The notes under the pieces are model-generated. The model saw only the letters and a program-made list of their open reading frames with translations, ran no database searches and was not told where the DNA came from. Below are positions 1-5,269 of a DNA stretch of 6,766 bases, one piece after another. How positions within the stretch are numbered: the stretch's first letter is position 1; each line of letters opens with the position of its first letter. The position numbers and the translations under genes are program-made. Origin of the DNA: Acidobacteriota bacterium (GTDB taxonomy: Bacteria; Acidobacteriota; Terriglobia; Terriglobales; Acidobacteriaceae). The stretch is from assembly GCA_021810815.1 (NCBI GenBank), contig JAJZHR010000131.1, forward strand, positions 1-6,766. The letters are read 5' to 3'.

Positions 1-161
1 GAAAATCCTGGGGGAAGAAGCTTGATGGAGTTGGCGCCATTGTGTGCTGGCTCCTCAATTTTCTTCCTGCAGTGAAATACGATTGGATGAGCCGAAAGTT
101 TCGCGGAAAGGCGGAGCTGAGGCTCGTTGCGATGCCCGCGCAGGTCTCAGGGCGCAGCAGA

Positions 162-173
162 CCTTTGCAAAGG
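162..173. repeat. Perfect 12-bp palindrome
   Basis: CCTTTGCAAAGG is fully self-complementary, and it overlaps a second palindrome, AAGGCCTT, at 170-177. It lies about 70 bases upstream of the predicted -35 box of the next gene. It could be a protein-binding site, but a single palindrome of this length may be chance. Confidence 0.3.
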
Positions 174-227
174 CCTTGAATTGTTGATTTTACATTGCTC
201 TGACTGGGCGGCATGAAGGCTGCAACT

Positions 228-244
228 TCAAGGAAATCCCTTGA
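228..244. promoter_or_regulatory. Operator-like inverted repeat over the -35 box
   Basis: TCAAGG (228-233) and CCTTGA (239-244) are perfect inverted copies separated by five bases. The right arm shares four bases with the predicted -35 element at 241-246, a position where a bound repressor would block polymerase. The function is inferred from position only; no known operator consensus is recognised. Confidence 0.35.
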
Positions 245-269
245 TTTTCCCTGTTTAAGCGGGTATCAT
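241..269 (+). promoter_or_regulatory. Predicted sigma70-type promoter for the gene at 377
   Basis: TTGATT (241-246) and TATCAT (264-269) are separated by exactly 17 bases. They match the TTGACA and TATAAT consensus at 4 of 6 and 5 of 6 positions. Transcription would begin near 276, giving an untranslated leader of about 100 bases before the ATG at 377. It is the best promoter match I found in the window. Confidence 0.5.
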
Positions 270-376
270 AAGAGTTTTGCGGTGGGTGGCAGTCCTGCTG
301 CATCGTCGGTGCGAAATGAGTTTGCGCCGCAGTCGGCTGGCACCACAGCATTCTCCGAAGAGGACAACAACCAACA

Positions 377-604
377 ATGGCAAAACGTCGTGGAAATCCG
401 AATTGGGGAAAGCCGGAGCCGATTGGCCCCGTCGTCCCCACAGTGACTTCGTTCGAGCAGGTCGTAAAGGAATTCAAGCTCACACCGGACCAGTATGTCC
501 GCTCCACGCGCCTGCGGGAATGGGCCCGGCGCAACAAGAACTCGAAATACATCCCGGAGGCTCTGCTTGAGGCCTGGGGCTTCGAAATCGAGTCCACTCT
601 GTAG
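377..604 (+). CDS. Small basic hypothetical protein, 75 residues
   Basis: I do not recognise a family for this protein. It is 75 residues, with a basic Gly/Asn/Pro-rich start (MAKRRGNPNWGKP), then a predicted mostly helical part (about 25-70) that includes a charged stretch, TRLREWARRNKNSKY, and an acidic tail ending in ESTL. It has no signal peptide, membrane segment or cysteine. It is preferred over the overlapping frames because it has balanced amino-acid use, an AAGAGG purine run at 358-363 (13 bases before the ATG, rather distant for a ribosome site), a good promoter upstream and a terminator 65 bases after the stop. These mark it as a monocistronic gene. The basic N-terminus and compact size suggest a nucleic-acid-binding or ribosome-associated role, but that is speculation. 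Confidence 0.75.
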   Translation: MAKRRGNPNWGKPEPIGPVVPTVTSFEQVVKEFKLTPDQYVRSTRLREWARRNKNSKYIPEALLEAWGFEIESTL

Positions 605-668
605 CTGCGAACCTCGCTCGCAAAGCGCGCTTGGAGCATCGATCAGACGATTGGCAGAAGTTCGGGAG

Positions 669-697
669 GGCCGTCCAGCAATGGGCGGCCTTTTCTT
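669..697 (+). terminator. Intrinsic terminator after the 75-residue gene
   Basis: GGCCGTCC (669-676) pairs with GGGCGGCC (683-690) over eight base pairs including one G-U, around the six-base loop AGCAAT. It is followed at once by TTTTCTT. This is a typical Rho-independent terminator, and it separates the small gene from ribBA. Confidence 0.75.
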
Positions 698-709
698 GCG
701 AGCGCAAGA
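694..709. repeat. Inverted repeat overlapping the terminator T-tract
   Basis: TCTTGCG (694-700) and CGCAAGA (703-709) are perfect inverted copies separated by AG; in RNA this folds as a six-pair stem with a GAGC tetraloop. It starts within the T-tract of the preceding terminator and ends just before the tandem duplication at 711. It may be a regulator site for ribBA or part of the terminator structure. Confidence 0.45.
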
Positions 710-710
710 T

Positions 711-744
711 CGTGACGAGAGGAAAACCGTGACGAGAGGAAAAC
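711..744. repeat. Perfect tandem duplication of a 17-bp unit
   Basis: CGTGACGAGAGGAAAAC occurs twice head to tail, at 711-727 and 728-744, without a mismatch. It ends 74 bases before the ribBA start, so it lies where a promoter or leader would be. The unit is not a multiple of three and no gene covers it. It could be a recent slippage duplication or a doubled binding site. Confidence 0.85.
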
Positions 745-818
745 CGAGCAGACAACTTCGAGAAGCTGCTAGCCTGTAAGGTTGCGGCTTTTAGCCTACG
801 CCCACTGAGGTTTCCATC

Positions 819-1982
819 ATGCCCGAGCAGAACCCGCCTTTCACGGATGTCCCCGGAGCTCTTGAAGAGATTCGCGCCGGCCGGATGCTGGTCGTCGTCG
901 ATGATGAGGACCGCGAGAACGAGGGAGACCTGACGCTCGCGGCCGAATTCGTCACCCCGGAAGCGATCAACTTCATGGCCACGCATGGCCGCGGCCTCAT
1001 CTGCCTGACGCTCACGGAAGAGCGCGCGGACTATCTGCGCCTTGGTCCCATGGCTGCCGAGAATACGTCGCGTTTCGGCACTGCCTTCACCGAGAGCATC
1101 GAGGCGCGCGAGGGCGTGACCACGGGCATCTCTGCGTATGATCGCGCGCACACCATCCGCGTCGCCATCGACCCCAAATCCACCGCTGCCGATCTCGCGC
1201 GCCCCGGCCACGTCTTTCCGCTGCGCGCGCGCAAGGGCGGAGTGCTGGTCCGCGCAGGGCAGACGGAGGCCGCGGTCGATCTTGCCCGCATGGCCGGCCT
1301 GGTCTCCGCCGGGGTGATCTGCGAAATCATGAAGGACGACGGCACCATGGCCCGCGTCCCGGATCTGATCGACTTCTGCCGGCTGCATGGCATGAAGATG
1401 CTCACCGTCGCGGAGTTGATTCGCCACCGCCTGCGCCACGAGCGCTATATCCATCGCGTGGGCGAGGCCGCGCTGCCCACTATCCACGGCGAGTTCCGCA
1501 TGATCGCCTATGAGAGCGAGGTGGAGGGAGGCGAGTCGCACCTGGCGCTGGTGCGCGGAGACGTGAGCCAGGGCGGCCCGGCGCTGGTGCGCGTCCACTC
1601 CCACTGCGTTGCCGGGGACGTCTTTGGCGCCACCCTGTGCGACTGCCGCGAAGTCGTGAACACGTCTCTGGAAATGATCGCCGCTGAAGGGCGGGGCGCG
1701 CTGATCTACCTGCACAACGCGACCAAGGGCTTCGGCATCGACCCCGCGACCAATCCGCCGCGCCTGCTGCTGCACCACGAACTGCGCGAACGCGAAAAGC
1801 AGGAGCACCGGAGGCAGAGGACGCTGCGGCAGGTGGGGCTGGGCGGCCAGATTCTCGCCGACCTGGGCATACGGCAGGTGCGCCTGTTGAGCAATACGCC
1901 AACCCATGTGCCGGCTCTGCAGGGCTTCGACGTGGAGATCGTGGAGCGTCTGGCGATTCCGCTCAAAGAGACCTTGGCATAA
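819..1982 (+). CDS. ribBA: RibBA: 3,4-dihydroxy-2-butanone 4-phosphate synthase / GTP cyclohydrolase II-like protein
   Basis: A two-domain cytoplasmic riboflavin-synthesis protein of 387 residues. RibB (about 8-207) turns ribulose 5-phosphate into dihydroxybutanone phosphate; RibA (about 212-384) normally opens the ring of GTP. In RibB the DDEDRENEGD loop (28-37, with Arg32, Glu33 and Asp37), His131 in RPGHVFPLR and Glu169 are present. However, residue 148 (RAGQTEA) is Gln where E. coli RibB has the metal ligand His153. In RibA the zinc cysteines 263, 274 and 276 are intact, but RVHSE reads RVHSH, E. coli Gln70 is Val279, the EGR loop is Ala-Thr-Lys (301-303) and Lys154 is His363. The ATG is the first start after an in-frame stop at 792-794 and has TGAGG (806-810) eight bases before it. 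The family call is certain; GTP cyclohydrolase activity is doubtful. No FMN riboswitch is visible upstream, and no other rib gene is adjacent. Confidence 0.95.
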   Translation: MPEQNPPFTDVPGALEEIRAGRMLVVVDDEDRENEGDLTLAAEFVTPEAINFMATHGRGLICLTLTEERADYLRLGPMAAENTSRFGTAFTESIEAREGVTTGISAYDRAHTIRVAIDPKSTAADLARPGHVFPLRARKGGVLVRAGQTEAAVDLARMAGLVSAGVICEIMKDDGTMARVPDLIDFCRLHGMKMLTVAELIRHRLRHERYIHRVGEAALPTIHGEFRMIAYESEVEGGESHLALVRGDVSQGGPALVRVHSHCVAGDVFGATLCDCREVVNTSLEMIAAEGRGALIYLHNATKGFGIDPATNPPRLLLHHELREREKQEHRRQRTLRQVGLGGQILADLGIRQVRLLSNTPTHVPALQGFDVEIVERLAIPLKETLA

Positions 1983-2143
1983 GCGGCTGGATACTCCTGG
2001 CGCCAGCGACATCTGCCGTCATTATTCGTCATATTTGCCTTTTGTGATCCCTGTCACCGACGCCCGATCCGCTTGAATTTCATGCTCTTTTCCAGTGAAC
2101 CTAACGTTCCAGCCATCATTCCTGATGGAGGAAGAGGAAAGTC
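1983..2143. other. Spacer between ribBA and the secreted-protein gene
   Basis: A 161-base gap with no reading frame of note. It contains the perfect palindrome CTGGCGCCAG (1997-2006), which is not followed by a T-tract, so no clear terminator for ribBA can be called. No good -35/-10 pair was found either. Confidence 0.5.
2127..2137 (+). promoter_or_regulatory. Strong ribosome binding site
   Basis: GGAGGAAGAGG lies six bases before the ATG at 2144. It is the strongest Shine-Dalgarno sequence in the window and fixes the start of the secreted protein on the forward strand, against a long open frame on the other strand. Confidence 0.8.
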
Positions 2144-3718
2144 ATGAAATGTCGGGTGTTCCTTCGTTCTACGTTCTCTCTTGCTGTTTTGGCAGGAGCC
2201 TGCTGCATTGCATCTGCCCAGTCTGACTGGACGACTGTAGTCAACAACGGCAGCGTCATGCCCGGAACCAGCGCCACCTTCAATAGCTACAACCAGCCTT
2301 CGGTGAATGCCCTTGGCCGCGTTGTGTTCCGCGCCCGCAGCAAGGGGGGCAGCGGAGGCGGACCAATCCACGGCATCTACATGCGGGACATGCTGTTCCG
2401 CAACTCCGCCACTACCCGCGTCTTCGACAAAAGCTCGGTTGTGCCGGACCCCAATAACAATGGCGCAACCTTCACGGAATTTCCCGCCTTCCCGCGCATC
2501 GATCTCTTCACAAACACGCTGGCAACCCGCGGCGCATCGCAGCCGGTCTTGACCTACACCTTGCCCGATGGCACAGAGACGAAAGTCGGAACCGCAGGCG
2601 TCTACGTCATGCGGAATGGCAAACCTCTCACCGCCGCCAGCCAGTTGGGCGCAGTGCCCGCATACTCTAGCTTCCAGGTTCCCGGAGCTACGCCCCACCT
2701 CAAATTCGATCAGTTTCCCGGCGCACCTGCCGTCAGCGGCAACACCATCGCTTTCAAGGGCAACTACACGGAAGACAACATCAGCAAGACTGGTGTCTAT
2801 TTCCGCGATATCACAAGCCATGGCGGTGATGCTCCCATTCAGCGCATTGCCGATACGACGACCCTGATTCCCAATCGCCCCTCCGGAGGGACGCAAACCT
2901 TCGGCGCCACGGCCCCGCCCAGTGCTGCCTTCAACCTGGTCGTTTTTACCGCATGGGACAACGAGGAGAATCCCACCATGGGCGGCATCTACCGCGGGCA
3001 ACTGCGGTCGGACCCCGCACTCACAACAATGGTTGGCATCGGCACCCAGGTCCCGGGAGAAGCTTCCGGCGTCACCTTCACGAACTTCGGTGAAAACCTC
3101 TTCTTCGACGGCCGGCTTCTTGCCTTCTGGGGAGCGTGGGGAGAGGATCGCCGGGACGTCGTCCTCACCTGCCCTACGGATGGCAACAAGGATCTGATCG
3201 TCGACTGCAATAAGCAGTATCCCGGCGGCGTGACGACCGTGCAGGTTCCGCTTCACCAGGGCATCTTCGCCTATGACAGCATCACCCGCGGGATCACTGC
3301 TCTTGCGAAATCGCCCACCAATTTCGATGACTTCCTCTATTGGGTCTACTCCGGCAAGCCTTCCGGGACTGGCAGCAGTGAAAACGAGGACGGAGAACCC
3401 GCCCGCTGGCGCTCTGCGGCCTTCTCCGCCATCTCCGGCCGCCTGTTCAGCTTTCAGGTAGTCTTCAAGGCGCAAAAGGGATCCATCGACGGTATGTACC
3501 AGGCCAATGGTCCCTCGGCTTCCTCCATCACTACCCTTCTGGACACGACGATGTCTGGAAAGTCGGTTGATCCCAGCGCTCCCTCCGGCTCCACCATTAC
3601 CGCAATTGGCATCGAGCGCGAAGGACTTCGATACGGGTGGCTCGCCATCACCGCCAGCATGCTCAACGTGGCGACCAGCGAGAGCTGGGGAGGCATCTAC
3701 ATCAGGTACATGCGCTGA
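2144..3718 (+). CDS. Exported protein of about seven repeats, probable beta-propeller
   Basis: A 524-residue protein of unknown function. A signal peptide (1-25) has Lys2/Arg4/Arg8, a hydrophobic core and the cleavage site ASA before Gln26. The mature part is built from about seven degenerate units. Each has a Thr-Phe-like strand, a short loop, a strand such as NALGRVVFRA (55-64), SGNTIAFKG (198-206) or DGRLLAFWG (322-330), and usually a closing Gly-Ile/Val/Met-Tyr/Phe motif (near 77, 152, 217, 281, 373, 450 and 517). The strands resemble the NxxGxxAF tandem-repeat proteins of environmental bacteria; that match is from memory. The arrangement suggests a seven-bladed propeller. Unit five carries an acidic loop, TDGNKDLIVD (345-354), between Cys343 and Cys355, which looks like a calcium loop held by a disulfide. 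There are no catalytic motifs, membrane anchor or sorting tail. It is probably periplasmic or secreted, and its gene converges on another secreted-propeller gene. Confidence 0.88.
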   Translation: MKCRVFLRSTFSLAVLAGACCIASAQSDWTTVVNNGSVMPGTSATFNSYNQPSVNALGRVVFRARSKGGSGGGPIHGIYMRDMLFRNSATTRVFDKSSVVPDPNNNGATFTEFPAFPRIDLFTNTLATRGASQPVLTYTLPDGTETKVGTAGVYVMRNGKPLTAASQLGAVPAYSSFQVPGATPHLKFDQFPGAPAVSGNTIAFKGNYTEDNISKTGVYFRDITSHGGDAPIQRIADTTTLIPNRPSGGTQTFGATAPPSAAFNLVVFTAWDNEENPTMGGIYRGQLRSDPALTTMVGIGTQVPGEASGVTFTNFGENLFFDGRLLAFWGAWGEDRRDVVLTCPTDGNKDLIVDCNKQYPGGVTTVQVPLHQGIFAYDSITRGITALAKSPTNFDDFLYWVYSGKPSGTGSSENEDGEPARWRSAAFSAISGRLFSFQVVFKAQKGSIDGMYQANGPSASSITTLLDTTMSGKSVDPSAPSGSTITAIGIEREGLRYGWLAITASMLNVATSESWGGIYIRYMR

Positions 3719-3744
3719 GAGATCTTCCGGTGCCGAGCGGAGTC

Positions 3745-3786
3745 GGTTCTTGCGCGGCATGGCTTCACCGCCGTGCCGCAAGAACC
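3745..3786. terminator. Long hairpin between convergent genes
   Basis: GGTTCTTGC (3745-3753) pairs with GCAAGAACC (3778-3786). After a two-base bulge (3754-3755), GGCATGGC (3756-3763) pairs with GCCGTGCC (3770-3777), closing a six-base loop. The 17-pair stem sits between two genes that converge, 26 bases after the forward stop codon and 73 bases beyond the reverse one. There is no T-tract on either strand, so it is not a standard intrinsic terminator. It may stall polymerase from both sides or protect both 3' ends. Confidence 0.6.
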
Positions 3787-3859
3787 TAGCCTCTGGGTGC
3801 GCACTGTCCGGCCCGCTGCAACCTGTCGCATGGCATCAACCAACGCAAGACTCAGGAAG

Positions 3860-5074
3860 CTAGTTGGCTTTGGATGCCGGGTTGCCAGTGGGGTTGGGGA
3901 GGACTTTGCGGACGGCGCCATTGCCGGAGTCTGCGATGTAGAGATTGCCGCTGGCGTCGATGGCCACGGCGTAGGGGTTGTTGAGCTCTGCGCTGGAGGA
4001 GGGTCCCCCGTTGCCGGAGTAGCCTTGGTTGCCGTCGCCGGCGATGGTGGAGATGATGCCGGTGCGTGCGGCGACTTCGCGGACTCGCTGGTTTCTGGTG
4101 TCTGCGATGAAGAGGTTGCCGCTGGAATCCACGGAGACACCTTGCGGCTCGTCGAGCTGAGCGCTCGTTGCGGCGGCGTTGTCCCCGGAGAAGCCGATGA
4201 TGCCGGTTCCGGCGACCGTGGTGATGACTCCGGTGCGCGCGTCGACTTTGCGGATGGCGGCGTTACCGGTGTCGGCGATGTAGACGTTGCCTTTGCCGTC
4301 TGCAGCGACGGCGGCGGGGTGAGAGACTTGCGCGAGCGTGGCTGGGCCGCCATCGCCGGAGTATCCTGCGTTGCCGTCGCCGGCAATGGTGGTGATGATG
4401 CCGGTGGAAGCGGCGACTTCGCGGACGCGGTTGTTATCGGTGTCGGCGATATAGAGGTTGCCCGCCTGGTCGAACGCGATGCCGGAGGGGCGATCAAGCT
4501 GAGCACTGGTGGCCGGGCCCTTGTCGCCGGCATAGCCGGGGTTGCCAACGGCGCTCCCAGCGACCATGGCAGCGGAGCCGGTGGACGGAGACATGCGACG
4601 AACGGTGCTGGTGGCCTGGTCGAGGACGTAGAGGTTGCCTGAGGGGTCGAGAGCGACGGCGGCCGGATGATTGAGGCTGGATGCGAGCGCGTTCTTGATG
4701 ATTCCCGTGGACGCGGCCACTTCGCGAAGGGTATTGCTCGCGCTGTCTGCGATGAAAAGATTGCCGGAGGGGTCGATGGCGACGGAGACAGGCATGCCGA
4801 GCTGGGCTTTGACGGCGGGGCCGCCATTGCCGGAGTTTCCGGGAGTTCCGGTGCCAGCGACGGCCGCCATGCCTCCATAGCCATAGCCGTAGCCGCAGCC
4901 ATAGCAGGCGCCGACATAGCCGTAGCCTGGGCTGCCGCCGCATCCTGATCCCAGGAGGGCGAAGACGGAGGCTAAGAGGAAAACGACAGGAGAGATGCGT
5001 GCTCTGGAGATGGTTCGCGCAGATGCAGCGGACGACAGCCGAGTCGAGGAGGATGCGACGGTAGGATTCGACAT
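3860..5074 (-). CDS. Exported NHL-repeat protein, probable lipoprotein, six-bladed propeller
   Basis: A 404-residue protein of unknown partner. Residues 1-26 are Ser/Arg-rich, 29-43 are hydrophobic, and LGSGC ends at Cys45, an imperfect lipobox that may be lipidated. A Tyr/Gly-rich linker (48-68) contains a Cys57-x-x-Cys60 pair. Six NHL repeats follow, centred on IADSASNTLREV (108-119), VLDQATSTVRRM (150-161), IADTDNNRVREV (209-220), IADTGNAAIRKV (266-277), IADTRNQRVREV (323-334) and IADSGNGAVRKV (380-391). The last four are spaced exactly 57 residues; the first two are 42 apart because one loop is short. Loops carry the AGDGNxGYSGDGGPAT consensus. NHL propellers usually bind proteins, glycans or nucleic acid; no lyase residues are identified. 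GGAAGGGG (5081-5088, reverse strand) lies six bases before the ATG. It diverges from miaB and converges on the other exported-protein gene. Confidence 0.9.
   Translation of the reverse strand: MSNPTVASSSTRLSSAASARTISRARISPVVFLLASVFALLGSGCGGSPGYGYVGACYGCGYGYGYGGMAAVAGTGTPGNSGNGGPAVKAQLGMPVSVAIDPSGNLFIADSASNTLREVAASTGIIKNALASSLNHPAAVALDPSGNLYVLDQATSTVRRMSPSTGSAAMVAGSAVGNPGYAGDKGPATSAQLDRPSGIAFDQAGNLYIADTDNNRVREVAASTGIITTIAGDGNAGYSGDGGPATLAQVSHPAAVAADGKGNVYIADTGNAAIRKVDARTGVITTVAGTGIIGFSGDNAAATSAQLDEPQGVSVDSSGNLFIADTRNQRVREVAARTGIISTIAGDGNQGYSGNGGPSSSAELNNPYAVAIDASGNLYIADSGNGAVRKVLPNPTGNPASKAN
3895..4453 (-). repeat. 171-bp coding repeat period in the NHL gene
   Basis: The last four NHL units recur every 57 codons (171 bp), with IAD boxes starting at 4450, 4279, 4108 and 3937. 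Stretches of near-identical DNA are shared between copies, such as the words for IAD and REVAA-TGII. This is a coding repeat, and it explains the long apparent open frames on the opposite strand here. Confidence 0.8.
4875..4926. repeat. Hexanucleotide-like repeat encoding the Tyr-Gly linker
   Basis: On the forward strand the six-base word CATAGC and its variants CGTAGC and CGCAGC recur through this stretch. On the reverse strand they encode alternating Gly and Tyr/Cys codons (residues about 50-67 of the NHL protein). Such a run can change length by slippage in whole six-base steps without breaking the reading frame. Confidence 0.6.
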
Positions 5075-5195
5075 ATGCAGCCCCTTCCAGAGACCGTGTT
5101 TCCAGCGTCCCGGGAGGGGGGTGATGTCCTCTTACGCTCTGTTTCGCACTATCGCGCGTTCAGAGCAAGGCGTGCCTGGGGAACTGCGGTCCTGC

Positions 5196-5213
5196 GCGGC
5201 GTTTGAGCGCCGC
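5196..5213. repeat. Inverted repeat in the divergent intergenic region
   Basis: GCGGCG (5196-5201) and CGCCGC (5208-5213) are perfect inverted copies around the six-base loop TTTGAG. No T-tract follows on either strand. It lies between the NHL gene and miaB and could be a structured leader element of the reverse transcript or a binding site. Confidence 0.4.
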
Positions 5214-5218
5214 TGATT

Positions 5219-5237
5219 GCTTCGACGCGGTCGAAGC
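5219..5237. promoter_or_regulatory. Operator-like palindrome upstream of miaB
   Basis: GCTTCGAC (5219-5226) and GTCGAAGC (5230-5237) are perfect eight-base inverted copies around GCG. The right arm falls where the -35 region would be for the TATACT box at 5255-5260. A dimeric regulator bound here would compete with polymerase; equally, it could be a regulator site for the divergent NHL gene. It matches no consensus I know. Confidence 0.45.
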
Positions 5238-5254
5238 GAGAATGTGAGCCGGGA

Positions 5255-5260
5255 TATACT
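5255..5260 (+). promoter_or_regulatory. Predicted -10 box of miaB
   Basis: TATACT matches TATAAT at 5 of 6 positions and ends nine bases before the miaB ATG. A start seven or so bases downstream would fall near 5267, two or three bases before the start codon, making the message almost leaderless. The -35 region (about 5231-5237) is a poor match, so the promoter may depend on an activator or may not be the real one. Confidence 0.4.
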
Positions 5261-5269
5261 CGAACTCGT

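Larger units (their letters stand above)
1..376. other. Leader region without a convincing gene
   Basis: No reading frame here looks like a real gene. One forward frame is open from the left edge to a TGA at 177-179 (about 58 codons). It could be the tail of a gene outside the window, but its composition is unremarkable and nothing in it is recognisable. The stretch holds an AGGTCT/AGACCT inverted repeat around 142-163, a perfect 12-bp palindrome (CCTTTGCAAAGG, 162-173) and a promoter with an overlapping inverted repeat at 228-269. It reads as an intergenic region controlling the small gene at 377. Confidence 0.5.

Noticed and set aside
605..818. Possible FMN riboswitch upstream of ribBA
   Set aside because: The conserved FMN-element blocks (such as AGGGUGAAAUUCC and a matching 3' half) are not present; only a terminator, an inverted repeat and the tandem duplication are seen.
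480..2012. 510-residue open frame on the reverse strand across ribBA
   Set aside because: It lies opposite a certain gene. The composition is His/Arg/Gln/Ala-rich with no motif, as expected of the mirror frame of GC-rich coding DNA.
2054..3781. 575-residue open frame on the reverse strand, longer than the forward gene it covers
   Set aside because: The forward frame has a strong ribosome site, a signal peptide and repeated protein motifs. The reverse frame has none of these and is low in recognisable structure.
3773..4642. 289-residue forward frame opposite the NHL gene
   Set aside because: It is an antisense image of the 171-bp repeats, Gly/Ala/Val/Asp-rich, without a ribosome site or known motif.
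3697..4917. 406-residue reverse frame rich in Pro, Ser and Thr, overlapping the NHL gene in another frame
   Set aside because: Its repetitive composition is the frame-shifted image of the NHL repeats. The neighbouring frame carries clear NHL motifs and a signal sequence.
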